A stretch of DNA of 64,000 nucleotides from Lamprobacter modestohalophilus (GCF_016583905.1 NZ_NRRY01000002.1:62001-126000), one strand, 5' to 3'; numbered from the stretch's first letter, positions 45,746-55,444 are shown. Notes: generated by a model not told the origin, from the letters alone. Translations and numbers: made by a program.

Positions 45746-47188
45746 TCAACCCTGGAGCTTCACCTTGAGCAGGTCGTTGACCTGCTGTGGGTTGGCCTTG
45801 CCCTGGCTCTGCTTCATCACCTGGCCGACGAAGAAGCCGAAGACCTTCTCCTTGCCAGCGCGATATTGCTCGACCTGCTGCGGGTTGGCAGCGATGATCG
45901 CATCGATCATCTGCTCGATGGCGCCGCTGTCGGTGATCTGCTTTAGGCCCTTGGCCTCGATCACCTGATCGGCGTCGCCTTCGCCGGCCCAGATCGCCTC
46001 GAACACCTGCTTTGCGATCTTGCCGGAGAGGGTGTTGTCTTGGATGCGCTTGATCAGCCCGGCGAGCTGCCCGCTGCTGAGCGGGCTGTCGCTGATCTCG
46101 AGACCCGCCTTGTTCAGTGCCGCGGCTAGGCTGCCGTTGATCCAGTTCGCAGCGAGCTTGGCATCGCCTGTGTGATCGACTACCTGCTCGAAGTAGGCCG
46201 CCGTGGCGCGGCTGCTGGTGAGCTGAATGGCGTCCGCGTCGTTGATGCCGTAAGCGTCGCGGAAGCGATGTCGCATCGCATCGGGCAGCTCGGGCAGATC
46301 GGCGGTGGCCTCCTCGACAAAGGACTCGTCGAGCTCGACCGGCAACAGATCGGGATCGGGGAAGTAGCGGTAGTCGTTGGCCTCCTCCTTGCTGCGCATC
46401 GAGCGCGTCTCGTCCTTGTCGGCATCATAGAGCCGGGTCTCCTGAACCACCGTGCCGCCGTCCTCGAGCAGCTCGATCTGGCGCTCGATCTCGAACAGGA
46501 TCGCCCGCTGCAGGAAGCGGAAGGAGTTGATGTTCTTGATCTCGGCACGGGTGCCAAAAGGGGCGCCGGGACGACGCACCGAGACATTGGCATCGACCCG
46601 AAACGAGCCCTCCTGCATGTTGCCGTCGCTGATGCCGATCCAGCGCACCAGCTGATGGATCTTACGCGCGTAGGCCACGGCCTCTTCGGCCGAGCGCAGA
46701 TCCGGCTCGGAGACGATCTCCAGCAGCGGGGTGCCGGCACGATTGAGGTCGATCCCAGTGAGACCGCCACCGGCACCCGAGAAGGTTTCATGCAGTGACT
46801 TACCGGCGTCTTCTTCAAGATGCGCGCGGGTGACACCGATGGTCCGCTGCGAACCATCGTCGAGAACGATCTCGAGCTTGCCTTTGCCGACGATCGGCAG
46901 CTCGTACTGGCTGATCTGGTAGCCCTTGGGCAGATCCGGATAGAAGTAGTTCTTGCGCGCAAAGACCGAGCGCGGCGCGATCTCAGCACCGATCGCGCGC
47001 CCAAACTGCACCGCTCGCTGCACCGCGCCTAGGTTCAGCACTGGCAGCACCCCCGGCAGGCCGAGATCGATCGCGCAGGCCTGGGTATTCGGCTCCGCAC
47101 CAAAGGCGGTGGAGGCACCGGAAAAGATCTTCGATTCAGTCGCGAGCTGGGTATGGATCTCCAGCCCGATCACGGGTTCCCATTGCAT
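45746..47188 (-). CDS. gatB: Asp/Glu-tRNA amidotransferase subunit B
   Basis: 480 residues from ATG 47188 ([15 protein letters not shown], the normal N-terminus). GatB binds tRNA and phosphorylates the misacylated Glu/Asp. Signatures: [54 protein letters not shown] and a C-terminal YqeY-like domain. It is separated from gatCA by the island; upstream of its start there is now foreign sequence, so it needs its own promoter. Confidence 0.96.
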   Translation of the reverse strand: MQWEPVIGLEIHTQLATESKIFSGASTAFGAEPNTQACAIDLGLPGVLPVLNLGAVQRAVQFGRAIGAEIAPRSVFARKNYFYPDLPKGYQISQYELPIVGKGKLEIVLDDGSQRTIGVTRAHLEEDAGKSLHETFSGAGGGLTGIDLNRAGTPLLEIVSEPDLRSAEEAVAYARKIHQLVRWIGISDGNMQEGSFRVDANVSVRRPGAPFGTRAEIKNINSFRFLQRAILFEIERQIELLEDGGTVVQETRLYDADKDETRSMRSKEEANDYRYFPDPDLLPVELDESFVEEATADLPELPDAMRHRFRDAYGINDADAIQLTSSRATAAYFEQVVDHTGDAKLAANWINGSLAAALNKAGLEISDSPLSSGQLAGLIKRIQDNTLSGKIAKQVFEAIWAGEGDADQVIEAKGLKQITDSGAIEQMIDAIIAANPQQVEQYRAGKEKVFGFFVGQVMKQSQGKANPQQVNDLLKVKLQG

Positions 47189-47299
47189 GCGGATTCGGTT
47201 CTCGTTGGGGGCTTGCCGCGCTCGTGCCACGGAACGGGGCGGCCGGCGTCTGGTTGCGGATGACGCTGCATTCTAGCCCAAGACGACCGGGAAGCTCGC

Positions 47300-47996
47300 G
47301 ACAGGAAAGCCAGCGTATGAAAAGCCAGAGGCAAGGCGCCGCTACCTGAAGCTGACCGACAACGTCAAAGCTGGCAAGCAGCCGCGCCTGCAGCCGGAGA
47401 TGGCCAAGCGCCGGGGCGATGAGCTGAGCGCGCGGTTGCAGCAGCGCACTGCCGAGCTGAACGCGATGAAGACCGTCGTCTCCAGCACCCCGGTGGTGAT
47501 GGCCGGCGCGCTGGTGATCCCGCAAGGACTGCTCGCCGCGCGCAAAGGCGAGACAGCGCCCTTAGCGGATGCGAAGGCCGATGCCGAGGCACGCGCCCGC
47601 ATCGAGCGGATCGCCATTCAAGCGGTCACCGCCGCCGAGATCGCGCTCGGCCATCAGGTCAAGGACGTCAGCGCTGAGAAGTGCGGCTGGGATCTCACTG
47701 CCCGTCCGCCACAGCGCCCCGACGGCTCATTGCCGCCCGATCGCCATATCGAGGTCAAGGGTCGCGCCAAGGGCCAGACCACCATCACGGTTAGCCGCAA
47801 CGAGATCCTCTACGGGCTGAATCAGGCCGAGCAGTTCATTCTGGCGATCGTGATCGTCGATGGCGAGCAGCCCGAGGGGCCGTTTTACTTGCGCAATCCG
47901 TTTAGTAGCGAGCCAGATTTCGGGGTGGCCAGCATCAACTATCGTCTGGATGAGCTGCTGGCGCGGGCCGTTGCCCCAGATGCGCTAGACTGTTGA
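47300..47996 (+). pseudogene. 3' remnant of a DUF3883 helicase gene
   Basis: The frame reads [40 protein letters not shown] and then a DUF3883 domain ([41 protein letters not shown]), which normally forms the very C-terminus of a large SNF2/DEAD-type helicase in phage-defence arrays. The helicase motor is missing and the frame has a stop at 47273 just ahead of the conserved part. An ATG at 47400 allows a 198-residue product, but it would be a fragment. Confidence 0.75.
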
Positions 47997-48107
47997 GACA
48001 GCTGGAGATCCTGCCGTTGCTCGACGACGAGCTTTGACCGATTGAATCACATTTCCAACGTCTGCTGAAAAAGAATCAGCTGGCTGAATGTTTGAGGTAA
48101 TAAGCAC

Positions 48108-48365
48108 ATGACAAATCTTAGCGTGCAGATTCCTGATCAGGCCGCAACTGCACTGGCTGGATTAGCGAGGTCTCGTGGTCAGACTCCAGAACAAGTGGTT
48201 GCCGCACTTGTGGAGCATTATCTCGAAGATGCTGAGGATCTGGCTGATGCAACCATGACCATCAGATGCCTGCCGGGCGGCGAAGAGCCTTATCTCTCGG
48301 CGGTCAGCGACACGCTCGGGGAGTGGAACAGCGCAGAAGACGAGGAGGCATGGCGTGAGCTATGA
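48108..48365 (+). CDS. Antitoxin of a MazF/PemK-type pair
   Basis: 85 residues: an N-terminal ribbon-helix-helix-like part (NLSVQIPDQAATALAGLARSRG) suited to DNA binding, and an acidic tail (EWNSAEDEEAWREL) as expected for toxin neutralisation. Overlaps the toxin start by 11 bases, the usual antitoxin-first layout. Confidence 0.7.
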   Translation: MTNLSVQIPDQAATALAGLARSRGQTPEQVVAALVEHYLEDAEDLADATMTIRCLPGGEEPYLSAVSDTLGEWNSAEDEEAWREL

Positions 48366-48699
48366 CCGCTATGCGGTGGTGCGCGTACCCTTTCCCTTTA
48401 CCGATAAGACCGCAAGCAAGCGCCGCCCCGCCTTGGTCATCTCCGACGAACAGGCGTTTAATGCGCCGTCCGGGCACCTGGTGCTCGCCATGATTACGAC
48501 GGCAAAACGCTCAAGCTGGCCGCTCGATGTGTCGTTGGATTCGCCCAGAGAGGCCGGTTTATCTGTTGCGTCCATTGTACGGATGAAATTGTTCACGCTG
48601 GATCAATCACTGATTCTCGGGCAATTGGGCCAATTATCAGCAACAGATGCGGCCGTTGTTCAAGACCGGCTGAAACGGCTCCATGCCTTTGCAACATAA
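48355..48699 (+). CDS. MazF/PemK-family toxin
   Basis: 114 residues starting with GTG inside the antitoxin gene. Family features: VRVPFPFTDKTASKRRPALVIS, then HLVLAMITTAKRSSWPLDV and VRMKLFTLDQSLI. Such toxins are sequence-specific mRNA endonucleases. Appears complete. Three bases separate it from the broken methyltransferase gene. Confidence 0.85.
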   Translation: MSYDRYAVVRVPFPFTDKTASKRRPALVISDEQAFNAPSGHLVLAMITTAKRSSWPLDVSLDSPREAGLSVASIVRMKLFTLDQSLILGQLGQLSATDAAVVQDRLKRLHAFAT

Positions 48700-48702
48700 G
48701 CG

Positions 48703-49161
48703 ATGACCATCAAATCCCCAAAAAAGCTGATCGAGGTCGCCCTACCGCTCGACGACATCAACGCCGCCATAGCGCGCGAGAAGTCGATCCGCCACGGGCA
48801 CCCGAGCACCCTGCATCTCTGGTGGGCACGGCGACCGCTGGCGGCAGCGCGGGCGGTGATCTTCGCGCAGATGGTCAACGACCCCAGCTATCAGCAGGAC
48901 GGCGGCTTCAAATACGGCGTCAACAAGCAAGAGGCCGAGATCAAGCGCGAGAAGCTGTTCGCCATCATCCGCGATCTGGTCAAGTGGGAGAACACCAACA
49001 ACGAGGAGGTGCTCGAGCGCGCCCGTGAGGCCATCCGCGAAAGCTGGCGGGAGACCTGCCAGTTGAACCGCGACCATCCGCAGGCCGCCAAGCTGTTCAA
49101 TCCGGACAAGCTCCCCGCCTTCCATGATCCGTTCGCCGGCGGTGGTGCGCTGCCGCTGGAG
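48703..49161 (+). pseudogene. 5' fragment of a DUF1156 DNA methyltransferase
   Basis: The first 153 codons match the DUF1156 N-terminus ([40 protein letters not shown]) and stop being homologous right after the methyltransferase motif [12 protein letters not shown]. Beyond this the open frame continues to 49560 only through the unrelated S23-type gene in another frame. The catalytic rest (DPPY motif and beyond) is not found downstream, so the gene is truncated. Confidence 0.85.
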
Positions 49162-49198
49162 GAGAGGAGTGAGTTGAGAGGAGTCAGGAGTGCGTGTG

Positions 49199-49525
49199 AT
49201 GCATTATCGGGAGGCGATTGTTTGGCAGAAGGCGATGTTGGCGGCGAGGGAGGTTTATCGTCTGGTACCGAGGTTGCCGAGAGAGGAAACGTACGGGATG
49301 CGCTCGCAGATCACGCGCGCGGCCGTCTCGATTCCAGCGAACATTGCCGAGGGTTGGACGGGAGAGTCGGATCGGGAAAAGATGCAGTTTCTAGCGATTG
49401 CTCAAGGGTCGCTCGCGGAGACCGAGACACTGCTGACACTCTGCGAGCAGATCGGTTGGTTTCCGGAGCAACGCCTCCTGGAGCGCCATCGTCGCTGCTT
49501 CCTACGAGACCAGTTCGCAGGGTGA
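49199..49525 (+). CDS. Four-helix-bundle protein of 23S rRNA intervening-sequence type
   Basis: 108 residues (S23-type, PF05635). Core pattern: [58 protein letters not shown]. Such genes travel in rRNA intervening sequences and elsewhere as small mobile cassettes. It begins 38 bases after the break in the methyltransferase gene; AGGAG precedes ATG 49199. The last 15 residues differ from the family, suggesting a small 3' truncation or frameshift. Confidence 0.82.
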   Translation: MHYREAIVWQKAMLAAREVYRLVPRLPREETYGMRSQITRAAVSIPANIAEGWTGESDREKMQFLAIAQGSLAETETLLTLCEQIGWFPEQRLLERHRRCFLRDQFAG

Positions 49526-49556
49526 GCAGATCGGCTTGGTGCTGTGAGGGCATCCA

Positions 49557-50747
49557 ATGATTATTGAATCAATCCGGCTTAAAAACTTCAAGAATTTTCA
49601 CGATGCCCGCATCGACGATCTCCCACCCTTTTGTGTCATCGTCGGGGCCAACGGCTCGGGGAAATCGACCCTATTCGATGTCTTTGGCTTTCTCAAGGAT
49701 TGTCTGACCTTCAATGTCCGTCAGGCGCTGCAGGCACGTGGAGGCTTTCATGAGGTCATCAGTCGCGGCGTCGATCAACGTGAATCAATCGAGATCGAGC
49801 TGCGCTTTCGGATGGAGATTGCCGATGTCGAGCGTCTCGTGACCTATTTGCTTCAGATCGGACTCGATGAGCGTCAGCCGGTGGTGAGACGCGAGATCCT
49901 GAGATACAAGCGCGGACGCCATGGCTCAGCATTACATTTCGTTGACTTCGTCAACGGGGTGGGCTCGGCGGTAACGAATGAGGAGGCTTTCGATCAGCAG
50001 GATGATGCACTTGAACGCGAACAGCAAACTGTCGCCCGCGATGCCCTAGCGATTAAGGGCCTCGGGCAGTTCGAGCGCTTCAAGGCGGCGAATGCCCTGC
50101 GTCAACTGCTCGAAAATTGGCATGTCTCCGATGTCCATATCAATCTTGCCAGAGGCAGTAAAGATGCGATTGGGGAATCAAATCATCTCTCAGTGACCGG
50201 CGATAACCTCCAGCGCGTTGCGCGCAATCTGTTTGAGAACGACCCGGAGCGCTTTGCCAAGATCGTCTCGGTGATGCAGCATCGCGTTCCCGGTATCAGC
50301 GATGTCGAGCCAGTCTTGACGCAAGATGGTCGTCTCATCTTGTGTTTTCAGGATGAGCAATTTACCGATCCTTTTATTGATCGCTATGTCTCCGATGGCA
50401 CGATCAAGCTGTTTGCGTATCTGGTCTTACTGTATGACCCCGATCCGCATCCACTGCTTTGTATTGAAGAACCTGAGAATCAGCTCTACCCGACCTTGCT
50501 GTGGGAGCTTGCCGAAGAATTCCGCGCCTATGCCGAGCAGGGCGGGCAGGTCTTGGTCTCCACCCATTCGCCTGATTTTTTGAATGCAACACGGCTTGAC
50601 GAAGTCTATTGGCTCATCAGGGAGCAGGGATCGACCAAGATCAAGCGTGCGCGCGATGATGAACAGATTGCCGCCTTCATGGCCGAGGGGGATCAGATGG
50701 GCTATCTCTGGAAGGAGGGATTCTTTCGGGGGGCTGGACCACAATGA
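49557..50747 (+). CDS. AAA ATPase (OLD/RecF-like), first gene of a defence pair
   Basis: 396 residues. N-terminal [19 protein letters not shown] and Walker [10 protein letters not shown] (residues 30-38); middle coiled/helical insertion; Walker [14 protein letters not shown] and the HTSP-like STHSPDFLN near the end. It is an SMC-like sensor ATPase. It overlaps by 4 bases a DUF4276 gene, a recurrent pair resembling in logic PARIS and AbiL (ATPase plus TOPRIM effector). Codon use and GC look lower than in the core genes. Confidence 0.85.
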   Translation: MIIESIRLKNFKNFHDARIDDLPPFCVIVGANGSGKSTLFDVFGFLKDCLTFNVRQALQARGGFHEVISRGVDQRESIEIELRFRMEIADVERLVTYLLQIGLDERQPVVRREILRYKRGRHGSALHFVDFVNGVGSAVTNEEAFDQQDDALEREQQTVARDALAIKGLGQFERFKAANALRQLLENWHVSDVHINLARGSKDAIGESNHLSVTGDNLQRVARNLFENDPERFAKIVSVMQHRVPGISDVEPVLTQDGRLILCFQDEQFTDPFIDRYVSDGTIKLFAYLVLLYDPDPHPLLCIEEPENQLYPTLLWELAEEFRAYAEQGGQVLVSTHSPDFLNATRLDEVYWLIREQGSTKIKRARDDEQIAAFMAEGDQMGYLWKEGFFRGAGPQ

Positions 50748-51307
50748 CACATTTGGTCTTCTTTCTTGAAGAGCCGTCGGCGAAAGAACTGTTGCAAGGG
50801 ATTTTACCCAAGGTGCTGCCAGAGCAGTACACGACCCAATTCGTCGTCTTTGAAGGCAAGCAGGATCTGGAGAAGCGCCTACCCATCCGCTTACGGGCCT
50901 GGCGGTACCCAAAGAGTCAGTTCATCGTCATGCGTGATCAGGATTCCGGCGACTGCAAGGCGATCAAGTCTAGTCTGGTTGCGACCTGTTGCGCGGCGGG
51001 GCAGCCCAGTGCCCTGGTGCGGATCGCCTGTCGTGAGCTAGAGAGCTTCTATCTCGGCGATCTGGCAGCGGTGGGTCGTGCGATTGGTCCGCGGAACCTG
51101 GCCAAGCAGGATCGCAGCGCGAAGTATCGCGAATCGGATCGCCTGCCCAACGCGGCCCAGGAACTGAAGCGGCTTGCCCCGACCTACCAAAAAGTCGCCG
51201 GATCGCGTGCGATTGGTCGCGAGCTGAATCCGTCGACTAATCGATCTCGTAGCTTCAATGTGCTGATCACTGGAATTCAACGTCTTGCAGGAGCTGAACG
51301 ATTATGA
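50744..51307 (+). CDS. DUF4276 family protein (TOPRIM-like)
   Basis: 187 residues. Likely TOPRIM acidic residues: Glu9/Glu10 in FFLEEPSAKELL and Asp65/Asp67 in VMRDQDSGDC, plus RIACRELESFYLGDL. Predicted metal-dependent nuclease-like effector of the preceding ATPase. Start and stop each overlap the neighbours by 4 bases, so all three genes 49557-52614 look like one transcript. Confidence 0.8.
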   Translation: MTHLVFFLEEPSAKELLQGILPKVLPEQYTTQFVVFEGKQDLEKRLPIRLRAWRYPKSQFIVMRDQDSGDCKAIKSSLVATCCAAGQPSALVRIACRELESFYLGDLAAVGRAIGPRNLAKQDRSAKYRESDRLPNAAQELKRLAPTYQKVAGSRAIGRELNPSTNRSRSFNVLITGIQRLAGAERL

Positions 51308-52614
51308 TCATCAGCCAGCTCACCCTGACTAACTTCAGACGGTTCTCCGCGCTGAGCGTCGATGTTCATCCAGAGCTAACCGTACTGGTTGCTCCGAACG
51401 GTCAGGGCAAGACCACGGTACTTGACGCGCTTTCGATCCTGATCAGCAGTTTCGTGGGCGCATTCGATATGGGCAAAGCGCATGGATTCAGTGCCACGGA
51501 TGCGCGCTACAGCAGCCAAACGCAGTCACCGGAGAGCGAGGAGCAATACCCGGTCCGAATCGAGGTTGACTTTCAGATCCCGCCTGTCCGCGCTCAGAGC
51601 CGCGAGTTGACCGGGCCGAAGAACCGCACCACCAGCAGGGATGTGGCTGAGCTGGTCCAGCACGGGAAGCAGATGATGGCGCAAGTGCGCAGGCTAGAGC
51701 CAGTGACTCTGCCCGCGATTGCGTACTACGGCACAAGCCGGCTGTGGAAACAGCACAAGCTGCTGGAACGCAACAAGGTGCTCAGCGCTAGCCGCTCCAT
51801 GGGATATGAAGATTGCCTAACCTCGGCATCCAGTTACCTCCAGCTGCAGGTCTGGATGAAGAGCGCGACCTTGGCCGCTTTACAGGAGCAGCAGATGCCA
51901 GAGACCTATGCTGGGCAAGCCATCGGCGCGCAGATCAAGGCGATCCAGTCAACGGTTGAAGGTGTCCTAAAGCCCTTGGGCTGGAGTCATCTGCACTACA
52001 GTTTTTCGCATGATGAGCTGGCCATGCATCAGGCCGACAGCGCCATCCTGCCGGTCAGTTTACTCAGCGATGGGGTGCGTGCCTTGGTCTCGCTGATTGC
52101 CGATCTCGCTTGGCGCTGCGTTAAGCTGAACCCGCACCTGAGCATGGCGGCGCCGGCTCAAACGCCCGGTCTGGTCCTGATCGACGAGGTCGATATGCAC
52201 CTTCATCCGGCCTGGCAACAGCAGATTATCGCCACCTTACGCGGCGCTTTTCCGCGCATCCAATTCATCGTCACCACGCACAGCCCCCAGGTATTGACTA
52301 CCGTGCGGCGGGAATGCATCCGTCTGCTTGGTTTCCGCGATCGGGGCATCGCCGTTGCCACCGAGCCCAAAGCCTTCTCTTACGGCGAGCCGAGCCAGGA
52401 TGTCCTGCAAGCCGTGATGCAGGTTGATCCGCAGCCACCAGTACCCGAAAAGGCCCTGCTCGAGGAGCTGACCGAATTGGTCGACCAGGGGTATTTTCGC
52501 AGCGAGCGCGCTTGTGAGTTGATCGAGATGCTCAAACAGCGCATCAACCCGCATCATCCACAAATTCAGAAGATCGAGCGCAGCATCCGCCGGCAGGAGG
52601 CGCTGCAACGGTGA
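51304..52614 (+). CDS. AAA ATPase (RecF/PtuA-like)
   Basis: 436 residues. MIISQLTLTNFRRFSALSVD, Walker A APNGQGKTT (30-38), Walker B LVLIDEVDMHLHPAWQ, and TTHSPQVLTT. The last 60 residues are charged helices. Resembles the ATPase of Septu/retron-associated systems (PtuA). A short frame beginning MIRKEGEGTYPL overlaps its stop, in the position of an HNH partner. Start overlaps the DUF4276 stop. Confidence 0.82.
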   Translation: MIISQLTLTNFRRFSALSVDVHPELTVLVAPNGQGKTTVLDALSILISSFVGAFDMGKAHGFSATDARYSSQTQSPESEEQYPVRIEVDFQIPPVRAQSRELTGPKNRTTSRDVAELVQHGKQMMAQVRRLEPVTLPAIAYYGTSRLWKQHKLLERNKVLSASRSMGYEDCLTSASSYLQLQVWMKSATLAALQEQQMPETYAGQAIGAQIKAIQSTVEGVLKPLGWSHLHYSFSHDELAMHQADSAILPVSLLSDGVRALVSLIADLAWRCVKLNPHLSMAAPAQTPGLVLIDEVDMHLHPAWQQQIIATLRGAFPRIQFIVTTHSPQVLTTVRRECIRLLGFRDRGIAVATEPKAFSYGEPSQDVLQAVMQVDPQPPVPEKALLEELTELVDQGYFRSERACELIEMLKQRINPHHPQIQKIERSIRRQEALQR

Positions 52615-52616
52615 GA

Positions 52617-52760
52617 ATGATCCGCAAGGAAGGCGAGGGCACCTATCCCTTAACGCGGGCGCATCAACAGCCACCGCTCGATGCGGAGGCGGCCCAGCGA
52701 CGATCTTTGAGTCTTTCGACGATGGCTCGGCAGACTTATTCCTGGCTGCCAGCCTGTACC
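52617..52760 (+). pseudogene. Truncated partner of the PtuA-like ATPase (possible HNH gene)
   Basis: The frame opens with MIRKEGEGTYPLTRAHQQPP, similar to the N-terminus of HNH (TIGR02646/PtuB-like) proteins that follow such ATPases, but conservation is lost after about 30 codons and no HNH motif follows. A second frame (about 52690-52780) reads ESFDDGSADLFLAASLYHTG, another protein-like scrap. Identification is weak. Confidence 0.35.
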
Positions 52761-52776
52761 ATACCGGCGAGTGCAC

Positions 52777-53022
52777 ATGAAACACCTACCCAACACCGAT
52801 TCAATCTCGGAGCTTGCTGAGTTTTGGCAAGCCCATGACCTGACCGATTTCGACGACGAGCTTGAAGAAGTCACAGCCCCCGTGTTTCAACAAGCAGACC
52901 GATTTCAAGTGCGTCTTTCCACCCGCGACGCCCGCGCGCTGCGCTCCAAGGCGCGCCAAGCTCAGCTCTCAGAGGGAGAGTTACTCTCACAATGGGCGCA
53001 TGAACGCCTCGGTGAACGATGA
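52777..53022 (+). CDS. CopG-type antitoxin (PF12441-like)
   Basis: 81 residues with the pattern [20 protein letters not shown] followed by a ribbon-helix-helix-like [20 protein letters not shown]. Antitoxins of this kind usually follow a toxin; no complete toxin precedes it. Its stop overlaps the start of the DUF499 remnant (ATGA), an old arrangement kept from a working operon. Confidence 0.7.
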   Translation: MKHLPNTDSISELAEFWQAHDLTDFDDELEEVTAPVFQQADRFQVRLSTRDARALRSKARQAQLSEGELLSQWAHERLGER

Positions 53023-53930
53023 GCCTCAAACCCTGGCGCGAGATCGCCCGCCCACACAAGGATGTCCTGCAAGGCACCTTCAAGCAATCCGAGTTCGCCG
53101 CTGACATCTCCCAAGTCGCCAACGGCACCGCACCACCCGAGTACCAAGACGCCGAGGCCTTCTTCGCCCGCACCTTCATCACCGAGGGCATGCGCCTGCT
53201 GCTGATCTCGGTCGCCCAGCGCCTGGCCGGGCAGGGCGGCGATCCGGTGAGCTGGTCGCCTTCCTGCGTCAGTTCGAGCCTGGCCAGCACTACCGCGCCG
53301 GCACCTTCGACTCCAATCTCAGCTTCATCCAAGCCCTCACCGAGGCACTCAAGGCCGTCCCTAACGCCCTCCTGCTCGCCTCGCTGCCGGAATCGGATCT
53401 CGAGATCGGCGGCAGCATGGGCCAGCACACCCTCAACGCGCTAGAGAAATACTTTGGACGGGTCGAATCGGTGTGGAAGCCGGTGGCCAGCGAAGATGCC
53501 TTCGAGATCGTCCGCCGGCGGCTGTTCGAGCACCCGGGCGAGCGCGCCGAGGTCGAGGGCATCGCGCGCCAGTTCTCCGACTTCTACCGCGCCCACAGCA
53601 GCAAGCTACCGAACGAGACCCAGTCCAACGTCTACTTTGAGCGCCTGTGCGCCGCCTATCCGATCCACCCCGAGGTCTTCGATCGGCACCCCGGCCAAGA
53701 CGCAGTTCTACGGCAGCATCGAGGTCGATCCGGTCAAGGCAAAGATGGATTTCGCGCAGATCGTCGATGAGATCATCGAGCAGTTCACCGCTCGGGTCGG
53801 CGTGGACGTCAGCATCTCAATCGACATCCAGGCTAAGAGCACGACAGGGTTCGATGAGAACCTGCAGCGGACGATCAAGGAGAACTGTAGCGTGTTGAAG
53901 TTTGGCTCGGCGGAGTTTGAAGGGGAGTAG
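53019..53930 (+). pseudogene. DUF499 ATPase gene with two internal deletions
   Basis: Three pieces in three frames. Bases 53019-53249 read the N-terminus ([40 protein letters not shown]) up to GGDPV, just before the expected Walker A. Bases about 53250-53690 read a middle part ([28 protein letters not shown]). Bases about 53695-53930 read the C-terminus ([40 protein letters not shown] and stop). Intact family members exceed 900 residues, so most of the ATPase core is lost. Confidence 0.85.
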
Positions 53931-53995
53931 CGTGATCAGGATTTCGGCGACGTCAAAGCAAGCAGCAGGGATCGATCAACGGGGCCAGAGCAAGA

Positions 53996-55444
53996 CTAGG
54001 CCGCTGCAACCACCTGATCACGCCCTGCGGCCTTGGCCTGATAGAGCAGTGTGTCGGCGTGCGCAAGCAGTTCGTCGAGACTGTCGCCCTGCTGGTAGGG
54101 AACGACGCCAATACTGAGGGTGACGGGCCGATTGCAATTGGGCACCTCGATCGACTCGCGTGCATCGCGACAGAGCCCTTCGGCCAAGCGCTCGGCCTCA
54201 GTGATCGGGCAGTCGCTGAGCAGCATCACGAACTCGTCGCCGCCCCAGCGCGCGACGACGTCGGTGCCGCGGCGTCGGGCTTGGGCGATGCTGGCGATCT
54301 GCTCGATCACCCGGTCGCCGGCAAGGTGGCCATGCTGATCGTTGATATGCTTGAAGCGGTCGATGTCGAACATCAGCAGCGACAGTGGCCGCTGTTGGCG
54401 CTCGGCATGCGCGGTGGCCTGTTTGTACAGGGTCTCGAAGTTCTGTCGGTTGTGGAGCCCGGAGAGTTTGTCGGTCGTCGCCAAGCGCTCGAGACGCCTC
54501 TGGAAGCGCCGCACACTGACGGCGCTGATCAAGAGTACGATCAGGGTGATGCCCGCGCCGACCGCGAGGTTGCGATAGAACGCGGTGCGCAGCGAGGCGA
54601 GCGCGCTGTGCTCGGGCTGCTCGACGATCAAGACCCAGTCCAGCTCGGGGATGTAGCGGTAGCGAACGAAGACAGGTCCCTGTTCACCGCTGTAGCGCAG
54701 TGATCCCTCCTCGCCACTGAGAATCTGCTCGGCGACGGCTCGAATCCCTTCCCGTTGGTAGATGTTGACAGTGCCGATCAGCGCTTCCTCGACATGGCTT
54801 TGGACCAGGCCGAGGCGGTTGACGAAGAAGATGTCGCGGTCGTAGCGCTCCTTGTAGCTAGCGATCAGGCTCGACATGGTCGCCACCTCGAGCCCTAGCC
54901 CGGTAATGCCGAGGTAGCGCCCGTCTTGATCCTGGATCTTGTGGTTGATGAAGATCGTCAGCCGGTGCTTGGCGGCTTCGTTGGTGTCGATGTCGACCCG
55001 ATAGGCGCTGGGGTGTGAGCGCATCGAGAAGAACCATTGATCCTTCAGCGAGGTCGGCGTGACGGTCTTGAGGATGCCGTCGAAGTGGTAGTAGCGATGG
55101 CTCAGGTCGGAGACGACGAAGGCGGAGAAGACGTCGTATCGCTGCTGAATCGCTTGCAGATAACGCTGGACCTGCTCCGGGTCCTGCTCGCCGCTGGTCA
55201 TCCAGTCGATGAGGAAGGTGTCGTGCGCCATCAGCGAGGCGATATAGATCGGGCGCAGGAGGCTTTCTTGGATGTCGGAGTAGATGTTGTTGCTGGTCAG
55301 CGGCAGGGTGTTGCGGACCAGCAGCTCGCGCAGGGCATCGCTGGAGACGCGCAGGCTGTAGAGGTTGACCGCGAGGAAGCCGGCAACCAGGATGGCGCCG
55401 AGGGTCAGGATCAGCCGGTTGCCGCTGTTGATGCTGAGGCGCAT
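53996..55444 (-). CDS. Membrane diguanylate cyclase with Cache-type sensor
   Basis: 482 residues: TM1 (about 10-31), a periplasmic dCache-like domain (about 32-290, with DQWFFSMRSHPSAYRVDID and FINHKIQDQDGRYLGITGLGL), TM2 (about 295-317), and a GGDEF domain with RWGGDEF. An RGTD inhibitory site lies five residues before the motif, so product feedback is expected. It makes c-di-GMP in response to an external ligand. It sits between the island and gatA; whether it is part of the inserted DNA is unclear. Confidence 0.92.
   Translation of the reverse strand: MRLSINSGNRLILTLGAILVAGFLAVNLYSLRVSSDALRELLVRNTLPLTSNNIYSDIQESLLRPIYIASLMAHDTFLIDWMTSGEQDPEQVQRYLQAIQQRYDVFSAFVVSDLSHRYYHFDGILKTVTPTSLKDQWFFSMRSHPSAYRVDIDTNEAAKHRLTIFINHKIQDQDGRYLGITGLGLEVATMSSLIASYKERYDRDIFFVNRLGLVQSHVEEALIGTVNIYQREGIRAVAEQILSGEEGSLRYSGEQGPVFVRYRYIPELDWVLIVEQPEHSALASLRTAFYRNLAVGAGITLIVLLISAVSVRRFQRRLERLATTDKLSGLHNRQNFETLYKQATAHAERQQRPLSLLMFDIDRFKHINDQHGHLAGDRVIEQIASIAQARRRGTDVVARWGGDEFVMLLSDCPITEAERLAEGLCRDARESIEVPNCNRPVTLSIGVVPYQQGDSLDELLAHADTLLYQAKAAGRDQVVAAA

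Noticed and set aside
48703-49560. 285-codon open frame as a single methyltransferase
   Set aside because: Only the first 153 codons are methyltransferase; the rest is the S23-type gene read in the wrong frame.
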